From Nocardia huaxiensis (GTDB lineage Bacteria; Actinomycetota; Actinomycetes; Mycobacteriales; Mycobacteriaceae), in the NCBI RefSeq assembly GCF_013744875.1, contig NZ_CP059399.1, forward strand, positions 8,060,001 through 8,124,000: a stretch of DNA of 64,000 nt. The letters run 5' to 3'. Within the stretch, counting starts at the first letter, position 1, and each line of letters starts with the position of its first letter. The translations under genes were made by a program, and so were the position numbers. Of this stretch, positions 16,729 to 27,847 are shown in pieces. The notes under the pieces were generated by a model. That model was not told where the DNA came from, did not search any database, and was given only the letters and a program-made list of their open reading frames with translations.

Positions 16729-16732
<4 letters not shown>
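16124..16732 (-). CDS. rdgB: XTP/dITP diphosphatase (RdgB/HAM1)
   Basis: A 202-residue HAM1-family nucleotide pyrophosphatase that hydrolyses non-canonical dITP, XTP and ITP to monophosphates, keeping deaminated purines out of nucleic acids. The N-terminal [16 protein letters not shown] substrate loop, [23 protein letters not shown] with the catalytic acidic pair, and GFGYDPLF are all present, as is the C-terminal [10 protein letters not shown]. Its ATG overlaps the rphA stop by four bases, so it is translated from the rphA message. The order matches Rv1340-Rv1341. Confidence 0.95.
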
Positions 16733-17499
<767 letters not shown>

Positions 17500-17584
17500 G
17501 CGGACAGCCTAACCGGAGGGGCGGGCAGAGGACTCACACCCCATAGGCGGGCCGCTCGCCCTCGTCACCCCGACCACCAGTCCT

Positions 17585-17671
17585 CGTCATCCCGGCGCGT
17601 TTTTGGCCGGGATCGACACGGATAGCGTGCGTTGCTCTGTGGATCCCGGCCAAAAGCATGCCGGGATGACG
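17585..17671. repeat. GTCATCCCGGC inverted-repeat element, copy 1
   Basis: Two 30-base arms, 17585-17614 and 17642-17671, are inverted copies with three mismatches, around a 27-base loop. Each arm carries CGTCATCCCGGC at the outside and GGCCGGGATC inside. The same design recurs at 41434-41524, so this is a dispersed element rather than a local hairpin. It sits between two co-oriented genes and may modulate the transcript or end it. Degenerate copies (CTCGTCACCCCGAC) flank it near 17561. Confidence 0.8.
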
Positions 17672-17691
17672 GGGAGACTTTCGCCGGGAGG

Positions 17692-18456
17692 TCAGATTTC
17701 GAAGGTCTCGCCGGGAGAGACCGCGTGCACGGGGCCCTTGAACACGGCCTTGGCTTCGGCGATGACGTCCTCGCGGGAGGTCCACGGCGGGATGTGCGTC
17801 AGCAGGAGTTCCCCCACTCCGGCTTCGGCGGCGATCATGCCGGCTTCGTGGCCCGATAGGTGGATGCCGGGCGGGCGGTTGGCGGGGTCGTGGGTCCAGG
17901 AGGCTTCGGAGAGCAGGACGTCGGCGCCGCGGGCCAGGTCGAAGACCTCGTCGCAGACGGCGGTGTCGCCGGTGTAGACGAGGGTTTTGCCGGCGGCAGT
18001 GGTGATGCGCAGGCCGTAGGACTCCGGCGGGTGGAACATGCGGCGGGCCTCGACGGTGTGGCCGGGGCCGAACGGGATCGGCGCGCCGACCGACCACTGG
18101 CGCATGTCGATGACGTCGGACCAGTCGTCGGTTTCGCCGCCGATCTCCGCGGAGGCGTTGCCGATTCGCAGCGAGGTGTCGGACGGGCCGTAGACGACGG
18201 CCTTGCCGGTCGGCGGGTTCGGGTGGTAGCGACGCCAGACGAGCAGGCCCGGCAGGTCCAGGCAGTGGTCGGCATGCAGGTGGGTGAGGAAGATGTCGAC
18301 CTCACCGGGATCGAGATACCGCTGCAGGGCGCCCAGCACCCCGGGACCGAAATCGATCACGGTGGGGGTCATGTCCGGGCCGGTGAGCAGGTACCCCGAG
18401 GCCGGGGAATCCGGGCCGGACACGCTGCCCGAGCACCCGATGATCGTGAGGCGCAT
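17692..18456 (-). CDS. MBL-fold phosphodiesterase (Rv1339-like)
   Basis: A 254-residue metallo-beta-lactamase-fold hydrolase. The metal-binding THLHADHCLD has its HxHxDH at 59-64, further ligands are in YTGDTAVCDE, and a late histidine is in LLLTHIPPW. It resembles Rv1339, reported as an atypical cyclic-nucleotide phosphodiesterase, so hydrolysis of cAMP or another cyclic nucleotide is plausible, and tRNase Z-like activity is an alternative. The ATG at 18456 gives the family N-terminus MRLTIIGCSGS. It is flanked by the rhomboid gene upstream and rphA downstream, matching the mycobacterial order except that murI is missing. Confidence 0.85.
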   Translation of the reverse strand: MRLTIIGCSGSVSGPDSPASGYLLTGPDMTPTVIDFGPGVLGALQRYLDPGEVDIFLTHLHADHCLDLPGLLVWRRYHPNPPTGKAVVYGPSDTSLRIGNASAEIGGETDDWSDVIDMRQWSVGAPIPFGPGHTVEARRMFHPPESYGLRITTAAGKTLVYTGDTAVCDEVFDLARGADVLLSEASWTHDPANRPPGIHLSGHEAGMIAAEAGVGELLLTHIPPWTSREDVIAEAKAVFKGPVHAVSPGETFEI

Positions 18457-18524
18457 TCCCCCATGCTGCCACGCTGCTGTCTCACTCAAGGAGGGATCCC
18501 CCAAATCGCCGACCGTGCCTCGCG

Positions 18525-19226
18525 TCACCCCGACGACGCGAGACGGCCGGCGTCAGACCCGCGACGATGACGACGTTCATCCCCAGAGAGTACCCACCCG
18601 GCAACCAGACCACCCACCGCCCCGAAAAGATGCCCTTGCCAAGAGATTCCGGGCTGTCCCGGCAGCACTCCCCACAGGATCGACCCGTACAGCAACCCCA
18701 CGACCACGCCGATGCCGATCTGGGTGATGTTCCGCGCGAACCAGCCGCGCGAGATCAGATAGGTGAGCCACCCGAACACCAGCACCGAGGCGCCCACGTG
18801 CACCGAGTTCGACGGCCCGATCAGCCAGGTCCCGACCCCGGCGATCACCCACACGATGGCGGTCGCGGCCAGCCCGCGCCCGATCCCGGTCAGCAGCGTG
18901 AGCAGGCCGAGGATCAGCACGGGCACGGTATTGCCCATCAGGTGTTCCCAATTGGCATGCAGCACAGGGGCGAACAGGATTCCGTCCAGGCCGTCGGCCT
19001 CCCGCGGTTTCACTCCGCCCGCGTAGTCGAGGCTGTGATCGGTGACCGTGTCGACGCCCTCTACCCCGTACAAAAACGCGGTAAACGCGAGAATTATCGC
19101 AATCGCCCGCTGCCACAGCAGCTTCAGCGCGCTGCCCCCGCGCGCGGCCACCCCGGGATTCGTCAACTGCCCGCGCATGCGCGCGATCCGATCCGGATCG
19201 AACGACGCTCCGACGCCACCGCTCAT
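18525..19226 (-). CDS. rhomboid-family intramembrane serine protease (Rv1337-like)
   Basis: A 233-residue polytopic protein with about six membrane segments. The rhomboid catalytic elements are present: HANWEHLMGNTVP with Asn99, the serine motif HVGASVLVFG with Ser147, and WQGHLFGAVGG with His199. By family it cleaves membrane proteins within their transmembrane segments; its substrates are unknown. The ATG at 19226 is supported by GAGGAGG about nine bases upstream; a longer frame exists but lacks that signal. The gene lies between cysM and the phosphodiesterase, as in mycobacteria, where murI would follow it. Confidence 0.88.
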   Translation of the reverse strand: MSGGVGASFDPDRIARMRGQLTNPGVAARGGSALKLLWQRAIAIILAFTAFLYGVEGVDTVTDHSLDYAGGVKPREADGLDGILFAPVLHANWEHLMGNTVPVLILGLLTLLTGIGRGLAATAIVWVIAGVGTWLIGPSNSVHVGASVLVFGWLTYLISRGWFARNITQIGIGVVVGLLYGSILWGVLPGQPGISWQGHLFGAVGGLVAGWVLSGDERRHRRGSDAGRLASSG

Positions 19227-19362
19227 CGTCAGTACCTCCTCGGGCCCTGAACCCGAGCGTACCGCCCGGCCGCGCCGGACCCGGGAAATGCGGGTTCCGC
19301 CCCGGTCACGACCCGGAAATTCGGGGGCAGCGCCCGGGGCCGCGCACGCCCTACCCTCGAGT

Positions 19363-19563
19363 ATGTTCAGACGACGCGCGAAGGATCGGCAGGACCAGCC
19401 GACCTCCGAAACGCCTCCGCCGCAAGGGGACAGCCCCGACCCGCCCAAGCGGGCGCGCGCGAAGGAGGTATCCAAGATGGTCGGGAAGATGCGCAAGACC
19501 AACGAGCGCAATCGCCCGCGACCGCGCACCGGCTACGACTCGGGCGGCGGCGGCGACGGGTGA
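19363..19563 (+). CDS. small basic hypothetical protein
   Basis: A 66-residue, highly charged protein starting MFRRRAKDRQ, with a Pro-rich middle, a basic helix-like stretch KRARAKEVSKMVGKMRKTNE and a Gly-rich end. No domain is recognised. It is on the strand opposite the flanking rhomboid and cysM genes and ends four bases before the convergent cysM stop. The absence of a clear ribosome site leaves doubt, but the basic composition and clean start look gene-like. Confidence 0.4.
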   Translation: MFRRRAKDRQDQPTSETPPPQGDSPDPPKRARAKEVSKMVGKMRKTNERNRPRPRTGYDSGGGGDG

Positions 19564-19567
19564 GCGC

Positions 19568-20811
<1,244 letters not shown>

Positions 20812-20846
20812 GGCGGGGACTCCTTGCTAGATCCGGCGGAAGTTGT

Positions 20847-21257
20847 TCAGGCGGGGACGATTTCGACGGGTTCCTCGGTGACCACGCCGTCGAGAATCCG
20901 GTAGCTGCGCAGTTCGTGGTCCTGCGGATCGCGCGTGGAGATCAGCACGTAGTGCGCGTTCGGTTCGGAGGCGAAGGAGATGTCGGTGCGGCTCGGATAC
21001 GCCTCGGTCGCGGTGTGCGAGTGATAGATGACCACCGGCTCCTCGTCCGCATCGTCCATCTCGCGCCACAGTTTCAGCTGCTCACCGGAGTCGAACTCGT
21101 AGAAGGTGGGCGAGCGGGCGGCATTGATCATGGGAATGAACCGCTCGGGGCGATCGGAGCCCTCGGGACCGGCGATCACGCCACACGCCTCGTCCGGGTG
21201 ATCGGCGCGCGCGTGCGCGACCATCGCCTCCACCAGGTCGGCCCTGATCACCAGCAC
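20847..21257 (-). CDS. mec: JAMM metallopeptidase Mec
   Basis: A 136-residue JAMM/MPN+ zinc peptidase. The motif is complete: Glu23 in DEACGVIAG, His79 and His81 in YHSHTA, and Asp92 ten residues later. In mycobacteria Mec releases cysteine from the CysO-Cys adduct. Here it may also trim the two residues after the Gly-Gly of CysO. The GTG at 21257 is chosen because AAGGA lies eight bases upstream; the longer open frame to 21455 has unsuitable composition. First gene of the mec-cysO-cysM operon. Confidence 0.92.
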   Translation of the reverse strand: MLVIRADLVEAMVAHARADHPDEACGVIAGPEGSDRPERFIPMINAARSPTFYEFDSGEQLKLWREMDDADEEPVVIYHSHTATEAYPSRTDISFASEPNAHYVLISTRDPQDHELRSYRILDGVVTEEPVEIVPA

Positions 21258-21340
21258 TGTACGAGTCCTTCCGCTCACCGCCCGACGCGTCGAAAGTCCG
21301 GGCAGTAGAATCGCTGTCGTCAACAGGTGAGGATATTCGG

Positions 21341-22411
21341 CTATTCCGGGCGTCCGCCGAACAGGTCCGAGTAGGCCGGGATACCGGCGACCGAGGTCGC
21401 AGCCAGGATGGCGTCGACGATGGCACGCTCCACGCAGACGGCGGCGGCGGTGCACAGCTGGTCCAGGATCAGCAGGTCCGGCGGAAAAGCCGGGGGCAGC
21501 GGGAAATTCGGGGCCGCCTCGGCGGTGCCGGTGGCCAGGGCGAAGAGGGTGTCACCGTCGAGGGGCGAGTGCGCGGGGCGGATGGCACGGGCCAGGCCGT
21601 CGTGGGCGGTGGTGGCCAGACGGCGGCAGCCGATGGGATCGAGCGCGGCGTCGGTGGCGACGACGCCGATGGTGGTGTTGAGGACGGTGCCCTTGACCGG
21701 CAGCGCATTGGCGGCCGTCAGCTGCTCGGCGGTCGCGGGATGCAGGCCGAAATGCTCAGGGCCGTCGGTGCCCGCACCCCACGGGAGGCCGGTGCGCGGA
21801 TCGAAGACCGAGCCGACCGGATTCGCAACGATCAAGGCGCCCACGGTGATTCCGGCCGCCGGGCCGTCGGTGAAGCGAATGCTGGCACTGCCGACACCAC
21901 CCTTGATCGAGCCCGCGCGGGCACCCGCGCCCGCGCCGACCGAGCCGCGCACGAAGTCCGTGCTCGCGTCCTCGGCGGCGAGGAAACCGAAGTCCGGGGT
22001 GGGGCGAATGCGCCAGTCCCCCACCGGAAGATCGAAGATCACCGCACCCGGCACGATGGGCACGACCCGGCTGGGGTCGGCCGGGTCCATCGGGATGCCT
22101 TCCTTGTGTTCCTCCAGCCAGCGCATGACCCCGTCGGCTGCGGCCAGCCCGTAGGCGCTGCCACCGGTGAGCAGAATCGCATTCGCCTGTCGCACCGTAT
22201 TACCGGGATCGAGGAGATCGGTCTCGCGGGTGCCGGGTCCACCGCCGCGCACATCCACGGCCGCGACCGCTCCCCCCGGCACGCGCACCACCGTGCACCC
22301 GGTGGCCGCCCCGGTGCCGATGGTCGCGTCCGAATCGAGCGCCTGGTGATGGCCGACCAGCACACCACCCACGTCGGTGATCGAATTACGCGGTCCCGCA
22401 ACACTGTTCAC
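21341..22411 (-). CDS. P1-family (DmpA-like) aminopeptidase (Rv1333-like)
   Basis: A 356-residue P1-family Ntn-type hydrolase. NSITDVGGVLVGHH near the start, GCTVVRVPGGAVAAVDVRGG, LLTGGSAYGLAAADG and the autoprocessing region GTVLNTTIGVVATDAAL are family hallmarks. The precursor is expected to cleave itself in the NTT region and expose the nucleophile. Related enzymes are L-aminopeptidase/D-esterases or beta-peptidyl aminopeptidases. The GTG at 22411 has GAGGAGG upstream. It sits 14 bases after the DUF2017 gene and upstream of mec, matching Rv1332-Rv1333-Rv1334. An extended frame to 22987 is antisense-like and was not used. Confidence 0.88.
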   Translation of the reverse strand: MNSVAGPRNSITDVGGVLVGHHQALDSDATIGTGAATGCTVVRVPGGAVAAVDVRGGGPGTRETDLLDPGNTVRQANAILLTGGSAYGLAAADGVMRWLEEHKEGIPMDPADPSRVVPIVPGAVIFDLPVGDWRIRPTPDFGFLAAEDASTDFVRGSVGAGAGARAGSIKGGVGSASIRFTDGPAAGITVGALIVANPVGSVFDPRTGLPWGAGTDGPEHFGLHPATAEQLTAANALPVKGTVLNTTIGVVATDAALDPIGCRRLATTAHDGLARAIRPAHSPLDGDTLFALATGTAEAAPNFPLPPAFPPDLLILDQLCTAAAVCVERAIVDAILAATSVAGIPAYSDLFGGRPE

Positions 22412-22425
22412 AGCAGCCTCCTCGG

Positions 22426-23028
22426 CTAAGGCGCCATCGCCTGCAGCAGCGAATCCTGCATCCAGGTGAGCCAGTGGTAGACCTCGAGGCTCGGCGCGCG
22501 CGGGTCGTCGTCGTCGAGGTGGTCGGGGGTGTCGGCGTCCACGCCGAGGGCGGTGCCCAGGGCCAGGCGGACGTCGTTGAGGGAGGTGAGCCAGGCGTCG
22601 GCCTGTTCGGGGGTGAGGACCACCTTGCCGCCCTGCGGCGGGAGGGTTTCCAGAATGACCAGGCCGGCGGCGACCTTGGTTTCGATGATCTCCGGTTCGT
22701 GCAGGCTGCGCAGGGCGCTGTTGAGGTCGGCGCGGTCGGCGTCGGGGGAACCGGGTTCGCTGCGGTGGAAGTCGGGGAGCAGGCGGCGCAGCCGCGGATC
22801 CTCCGGCGGGGTGCTGTTGCCCAGTTGTAGCCCGGTGAGGGCGGCGAGGTCGTCCTCGGGTACGTCGCGGGCCCGGTCGGTCAGCAGTCCGGTGACGGCG
22901 CCGACCAGCGATCGCAAAATCTCCGCTTCGTGAGCGTCCATTTCCGAGCGTAGTTTCGGCCCGCCCAGGGAGGTCTTTCTGCTCCACTTGCGCACGGGGC
23001 TACCGTAGTCGCTCGGTTCAGTCGTCAC
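22426..23028 (-). CDS. DUF2017 protein (Rv1332-like)
   Basis: A 200-residue soluble, acidic, mostly helical protein of the DUF2017 family, always found next to clpS in actinobacteria. [32 protein letters not shown] and [19 protein letters not shown] are the recognisable segments. The longest frame starts at the GTG at 23028 and overlaps clpS by 11 bases; the GTG at 22995 (VRKWSRK) matches the mycobacterial start better, so the true protein may be 189 residues. The persistent linkage to clpS suggests a role in N-end-rule or Clp proteolysis, which is inference. Confidence 0.83.
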   Translation of the reverse strand: MTTEPSDYGSPVRKWSRKTSLGGPKLRSEMDAHEAEILRSLVGAVTGLLTDRARDVPEDDLAALTGLQLGNSTPPEDPRLRRLLPDFHRSEPGSPDADRADLNSALRSLHEPEIIETKVAAGLVILETLPPQGGKVVLTPEQADAWLTSLNDVRLALGTALGVDADTPDHLDDDDPRAPSLEVYHWLTWMQDSLLQAMAP

Positions 23029-23317
23029 GCTGCATGGTCGCCCACAGGCCCGCCGCGTGTAGGCGTTGTACGTCGTGTTCCATTTTGTCGCGCGAGCCGG
23101 ACGACACCACAGCCTTGCCCTCGTTGTGCACCTTCAACATCAGCTCGGTTGCCTTGCCTTTGCTGTAACCGAAGAGCTTCTGGAAGATGTAGGTCACGTA
23201 GTGCATGAGGTTGACCGGATCATCCCAAACGACCGTTACCCAGGGCCGATCCTCGGCCTCCAGGATTTCCGTGTACTCGATCGCCTCGGGAGTCGCCTGC
23301 GCCGCCGACAGTGTCAT
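23018..23317 (-). CDS. clpS: ClpS adaptor of the Clp protease
   Basis: A 99-residue adaptor (118 if the ATG at 23374 is used) that delivers N-degron substrates to the ClpC/ClpP machine. [20 protein letters not shown] and [18 protein letters not shown] form the degron pocket and Clp_N-binding surfaces, and VHNEGKAVV with AAGLWATM completes the domain. The N-terminal tail that enters the unfoldase is present. It is coupled to the DUF2017 gene by an overlap and is divergent from pncB. The start is uncertain because neither ATG has a good ribosome site. Confidence 0.92.
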   Translation of the reverse strand: MTLSAAQATPEAIEYTEILEAEDRPWVTVVWDDPVNLMHYVTYIFQKLFGYSKGKATELMLKVHNEGKAVVSSGSRDKMEHDVQRLHAAGLWATMQRDD

Positions 23318-23509
23318 GATCGCGCCAGCCGGACCGGCGGCAATCCGGACAGCGTCTTCTGTGCACAGACCCATAACGTCAAGGGTACGACTCGACGCCG
23401 AAGAAACAACAGCCCAGGCGACACGCCGGTGGACCTCAGCATAGAAGGCGACGTGCCGAGAGCGGACGGCGCGACCGGACGACACGGCGGTGTGCCTACA
23501 GTGGGTTCC

Positions 23510-24823
23510 GTGAAGATCGCTGACGGAGTGGACAGCACCGCACTGCTGACCGACCAGTACGAACTCACTATGCTCGCCGCGGCGCTGGCCGACGGGTCGG
23601 CCAGTCGGCGTTGCACATTCGAGGTATTCGCCCGCAGGTTGCCGCACGGCCGGCGATACGGCGTGGTCGCGGGGACCGGTCGGTTGCTCGCCGCGCTGCG
23701 CGAATTCCGTTTCGGGGAGCCGGAACTCACGATCGCCGCGAAATTCCTGGACGCCCGCACCGTCGAGTGGCTGCGCGATTACCGGTTCACCGGGGACATC
23801 GACGGCTACCGCGAAGGCGAACTGTACTTCCCCGGCTCCCCCATCGTCACCGTGCGCGGCAGCTTCGCCGAATGCGTGGTGCTGGAGACCCTCATCCTCT
23901 CGATCTTCAACCACGACAGCGCCATCGCCTCGGCCGCCGCCCGCATGGTGAGCGCCGCCGGTGGCCGTCGCATGATCGAAATGGGTTCGCGCCGAACGCA
24001 CGAGCTCGCGGCGCCGTCCAGCGCCCGCGCCGCCTACCTGGCCGGATTCGACGCCACCTCCAATCTGGAGGCCGCGCGCAGCTTCGGCGTGCCGACCGCG
24101 GGCACCAGCGCGCACGCCTTCACCCTGCTGCATTCCGGCGCGGACGGCGAACACGAGGCCGAGGCGTTCCGCAGTCAGGTGGCGGCACTCGGCATCGGCA
24201 CGACCCTGCTGGTGGACACCTTCGACATCACCCGCGGCGTGGCCACCGCCATCGCGGTCGCCGGACCCGAATTGGGCGGCGTGCGCATCGATTCCGGTGA
24301 CCTGGGCGTGCTGGCCCGGCAGGTGCGCGAGCAGCTGGACACGCTCGGCGCGAAGAACACCAAGATCGTGGTGTCGGGGGATCTGGACGAATACGCCATC
24401 GCCTCGCTGCGCGCCGAGCCGGTCGACGCCTACGGCGTCGGCACCTCCCTGGTCACCGGCTCCGGCGCGCCCACCGCGGGCATGGTCTACAAACTCGTCG
24501 AGGTCGAGGGCGTTCCGGTGGCTAAACGCAGTTCGCACAAGGAATCTCGCGGTGGCACCAAAAAGGCCATCCGGTTGGCGCGGCGCACGGGGACCATCGT
24601 GGAGGAAATCGTCTACCCGGCTTCCGGGCAGCGGCCGGAAACCAATGGCCACGAGGTGCACGAGCTGCAAACCCCGCTGGTCCGCGCGGGTGACGTGGTC
24701 GAGGGCCTGCCGACGCTGCGGGAGAGCCGGGAACTGGTGGCGCGCGGGCTGATCAGCCTGCCGTGGGAGGGTTTGAAGCTGTCGGACGGTGATCCGGCGA
24801 TTCCGACGACTTTCGTGCGCTGA
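23510..24823 (+). CDS. pncB: nicotinate phosphoribosyltransferase
   Basis: A 437-residue enzyme that converts nicotinate and PRPP to nicotinate mononucleotide in NAD salvage. [50 protein letters not shown], the [14 protein letters not shown] segment and [19 protein letters not shown] are characteristic. It is closest in feel to mycobacterial PncB1, and the position beside clpS and dinG is the same. The GTG at 23510 is chosen by alignment with the family N-terminus; a GTG at 23501 is possible. pncA, which supplies nicotinate, lies less than 300 bases downstream, so a salvage locus is formed. Confidence 0.93.
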   Translation: MKIADGVDSTALLTDQYELTMLAAALADGSASRRCTFEVFARRLPHGRRYGVVAGTGRLLAALREFRFGEPELTIAAKFLDARTVEWLRDYRFTGDIDGYREGELYFPGSPIVTVRGSFAECVVLETLILSIFNHDSAIASAAARMVSAAGGRRMIEMGSRRTHELAAPSSARAAYLAGFDATSNLEAARSFGVPTAGTSAHAFTLLHSGADGEHEAEAFRSQVAALGIGTTLLVDTFDITRGVATAIAVAGPELGGVRIDSGDLGVLARQVREQLDTLGAKNTKIVVSGDLDEYAIASLRAEPVDAYGVGTSLVTGSGAPTAGMVYKLVEVEGVPVAKRSSHKESRGGTKKAIRLARRTGTIVEEIVYPASGQRPETNGHEVHELQTPLVRAGDVVEGLPTLRESRELVARGLISLPWEGLKLSDGDPAIPTTFVR

Positions 24824-24995
24824 CCCGGCGCGCCCGCTCATTGACGACGAGCATGACCGCGGTGACGATCGCCGCAATGGGTAATGCGCTCAGAAGCAGT
24901 TGGATCCAGGTCCGGTCGCCCAGCATCAGCCCGACACCGATGTAGACGGCGACACAGACCACGAAAGCCCACAGCGGACCCAGGATTCGCCCCAT
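24753..24995 (-). CDS. small two-pass membrane protein
   Basis: An 80-residue protein with two hydrophobic segments (about 3-24 and 30-51) and a basic, Ser/Pro-rich tail. The ATG at 24995 has GAGGAG about ten bases upstream, good support for translation. Its last 71 bases overlap the end of pncB on the opposite strand, so the two transcripts are complementary at their 3' ends. No family is recognised; many actinobacterial genomes have such small membrane proteins beside pncA. Confidence 0.6.
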   Translation of the reverse strand: MGRILGPLWAFVVCVAVYIGVGLMLGDRTWIQLLLSALPIAAIVTAVMLVVNERARRVSARKSSESPDHRPTASNPPTAG

Positions 24996-25111
24996 GGTGT
25001 TTCTCCTCAGCACAGCGGTACCGCCGCGTGGACCGGCCGTCGGCCGGGCGGCACAATGCAATACGCGGGCAGCAGCGCAGTAGTTCATTCGCCAGCACCG
25101 GGAGGTCTCCC

Positions 25112-25681
25112 ATGAACCGAGCCCTGATCGTGGTCGACGTGCAGAACGATTTCTGCGAAGGCGGATCGCTCGCGGTCGCGGGCGGGGCGGCGGTCGCCGA
25201 GCGGATCAGCGAGTACCTCGGCGTCTCCGACTACGACGTCATCGTGGCCACCCGGGATCTGCACATCGATCCCGGCGCGCACTTCTCCGCGCAGCCGGAT
25301 TACGTCGACACCTGGCCCCCGCACTGCCGCGCCGGGACCCCGGGCGCGGAATTCCATCCGAACCTGGACACCGCCCCGATCGACGAGGTCTTCTCCAAAG
25401 GCGCTTACACAGCGGCCTATTCGGGTTTCGAGGGCACCGCCTCCGACGGCAGGACCGCACTCGCCGACTGGCTGCGCGCCCGCGATGTCGACACCGTCGA
25501 CGTGTGCGGCATAGCCACCGACCACTGCGTCCGCGCCACCGCCCTGGACGCCCGCGGCGCGGGCTTCGACACCCGCGTCCTGCTGGGTCTCACCGCCGCC
25601 GTCTCCCCCGCGACCCTGGAAACCGCGCTCGGCAAACTGCGCGCGGCGGGCGTGGAGCTGGCGGGAACCGTCGAGCGCTGA
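25112..25681 (+). CDS. pncA: nicotinamidase
   Basis: A 189-residue isochorismatase-fold amidase that deamidates nicotinamide to nicotinate. The catalytic triad elements are visible: the Asp in IVVDVQNDF, the Lys in VFSKGAYTA and the Cys in GIATDHCVRATALDA. The metal-binding Asp/His residues are in RDLHIDPGAHF. The ATG at 25112 follows GGGAGG. Its product feeds PncB, encoded just upstream. By family, the same enzyme activates the prodrug pyrazinamide in mycobacteria. Confidence 0.93.
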   Translation: MNRALIVVDVQNDFCEGGSLAVAGGAAVAERISEYLGVSDYDVIVATRDLHIDPGAHFSAQPDYVDTWPPHCRAGTPGAEFHPNLDTAPIDEVFSKGAYTAAYSGFEGTASDGRTALADWLRARDVDTVDVCGIATDHCVRATALDARGAGFDTRVLLGLTAAVSPATLETALGKLRAAGVELAGTVER

Positions 25682-25791
25682 GGCGGCCTGCCGCGAGTCT
25701 CACCAGCGGCTTTCAGCCATGCGCCGGTCACACGGCCGCACACGCCATGGATCGCACGCGGCTTGTCGGGGCGGCCCAGTAATGTGGCCGC

Positions 25792-27846
25792 GTGCCCGAA
25801 CTTCCTCCCGTCCCGAAGCTATTGGCAACCGCCGTGCAGGCGCTCGGAGGCAAGGAGCGCAAGGGCCAGCAGACCATGTCCGCTGCGGTGGCGCATGCCA
25901 TCGACACCGGTGAGCATCTCGCGGTGCAGGCGGGGACGGGTACGGGTAAGTCGCTCGCCTATCTGGTGCCGAGCCTGCGGCACGCGGTGAAGACCGGGCG
26001 GACCGTCGTGGTGTCGACGGCGACCATCGCGTTGCAGCGGCAGCTGGTGGATCGGGATCTGCCGCGCCTGTCCGAGGCGCTGGCGGAGCCGCTGGGGCGG
26101 GTGGCGCAGTTCGCGATTCTCAAGGGGCGCAACAACTATCTGTGCCTGAACAAGGTGAACTCCGCGATTCCGGACGAGCCCGCCGAGGCGGAACTGTTCG
26201 ACGCCTTCGCCATCTCACGGCTGGGGCGCGAGGTGCAGCGGCTCAACGAGTGGGTGTCGGAGACCGAAACCGGTGATCGCGATGAGCTCGCGCCGGGTGT
26301 GAGCGACCGCGCCTGGCGGCAGGTGAGCGTGAGTTCCCGGGAATGCCTGGGCAAATCGCGCTGCCCGTTCGGTCAGGACTGCTTCGCGGAGAAGGCGCGG
26401 GCCGAATCCGGGACGGCCGATGTGGTCGTCACCAATCACGCGCTGCTGGCCATCGATGCCATCAGCGGCATCCAGGTGCTGCCCGAACACGATGTGGTGG
26501 TCATCGACGAGGCGCACGAACTGGTCGACCGGGTGACGGGTGTGGCCACCGCCGAACTGTCCACCGCCGGCATCAGCGCGGCGGCCAAGCGCTGCGGCAA
26601 GCTCATCGACGAGCAGGAGATCGACCGGCTGGAGAGTGCCGCCGAAGCCTGGCACGGCCTGCTCGACGATCTGAATCCCGGCCGCTGGGACCGCATGCCG
26701 GACGGGGCCGCCCCGGTGCTGGCGCTCATCCGCGATGCCGCCTGGAATTGCCGCACCGCGCTCAATCCGCAGGGCGGCCAGACCCCGCAGGGTGATCCGG
26801 AGACGGCCGCCGCCCGCAATCAGGCTCTTGCGGCCGTCGAGGAGGTGCACGACGCGGTCGTGCGCGTGCTGGAGACCTTCGAGGAATCCGATCCGGCCGC
26901 ACACCGCGATGTGGTGTGGCTGGCGTCGGAGGATGTGCGCGGGGTCGCGCGCCGCACCCTGCACATGGCCCCGCTGTCGGTGGGCGGGCTGCTGCGCAGC
27001 CGCCTGTTCGGTACCGCCACAGTGGTTTTGACCTCGGCCACCCTGCAGATCGGCGGTTCCTTCGACAATCTGGCGGTCACCTGGGGGCTGCCGCCGCAGT
27101 CGCCGGGCAAGGTGGATCCGGCATTGGCCAACGGCGCGGAGGCGCCCTCGGATTCCAGTGTCATCCGGTGGAATTCGGTGGACGTGGGCTCGCCCTTCGA
27201 CCACGCGAAATCCGGAATCCTGTACGTGGCCAAGCATCTTCCCGCGCCGGGCCGCGACGGCCTGCCGCAGTCCTACATGGACGAGATCGAGCGTCTGATC
27301 CTCGCCGCCGGCGGGCGCACCCTGGGTTTGTTCTCGTCCATGCGAGCGGCCAAGGCGGCCACCGAGATTCTGCGCGAGCGCCTGGACACCCCGATCCTGT
27401 GCCAGGGCGACGACGCCACCGGCGCGCTGGTGAAGAAGTTCGCCGCCGACCCGGAAACCTCACTGTTCGGCACACTTTCGCTGTGGCAGGGCGTGGATGT
27501 GCCGGGCCCGTCGCTGAGTTTGGTGATCCTGGACCGTATTCCGTTCCCGCGCCCGGATGATCCGCTGCTGGTGGCGCGGCAGCGGGCGGTGGAATCGCGT
27601 GGGGGCAACGGTTTTCTGTCCATCGCGGCGAATCACGCAGCATTGTTGCTGGCGCAGGGAACCGGACGACTTCTGCGCAGTGTGGACGATCGCGGCGTTA
27701 TCGCTATTCTTGATTCGCGTCTCGCGACCGCTCGCTACGGGGGATATCTCCGCGCCTCGCTGCCGCCGTATTGGGAAACTTCGGATCCCGAGGTGGTGAC
27801 GAAGGCGCTCGAAAGGCTCACGAATACCGTGGCCTTAAACAAGTAA
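25792..27846 (+). CDS. dinG: DinG-family Fe-S DNA helicase
   Basis: A 684-residue superfamily 2 XPD/DinG-like ATP-dependent 5'-3' helicase. Walker A is GTGTGKS at 48-54 and the DEAH box is at 239-242 (VVVIDEAHEL). Four cysteines at 118, 185, 191 and 197 (YLCLNK and CLGKSRCPFGQDC) have the spacing of the XPD-type iron-sulfur cluster. Motif VI-like QGTGRLLRSVDDRG is near the end. By family it resolves unusual DNA structures and aids repair. The start is a GTG at 25792. Matches Rv1329c in the conserved block. Confidence 0.93.
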   Translation: MPELPPVPKLLATAVQALGGKERKGQQTMSAAVAHAIDTGEHLAVQAGTGTGKSLAYLVPSLRHAVKTGRTVVVSTATIALQRQLVDRDLPRLSEALAEPLGRVAQFAILKGRNNYLCLNKVNSAIPDEPAEAELFDAFAISRLGREVQRLNEWVSETETGDRDELAPGVSDRAWRQVSVSSRECLGKSRCPFGQDCFAEKARAESGTADVVVTNHALLAIDAISGIQVLPEHDVVVIDEAHELVDRVTGVATAELSTAGISAAAKRCGKLIDEQEIDRLESAAEAWHGLLDDLNPGRWDRMPDGAAPVLALIRDAAWNCRTALNPQGGQTPQGDPETAAARNQALAAVEEVHDAVVRVLETFEESDPAAHRDVVWLASEDVRGVARRTLHMAPLSVGGLLRSRLFGTATVVLTSATLQIGGSFDNLAVTWGLPPQSPGKVDPALANGAEAPSDSSVIRWNSVDVGSPFDHAKSGILYVAKHLPAPGRDGLPQSYMDEIERLILAAGGRTLGLFSSMRAAKAATEILRERLDTPILCQGDDATGALVKKFAADPETSLFGTLSLWQGVDVPGPSLSLVILDRIPFPRPDDPLLVARQRAVESRGGNGFLSIAANHAALLLAQGTGRLLRSVDDRGVIAILDSRLATARYGGYLRASLPPYWETSDPEVVTKALERLTNTVALNK

Positions 27847-27847
27847 G

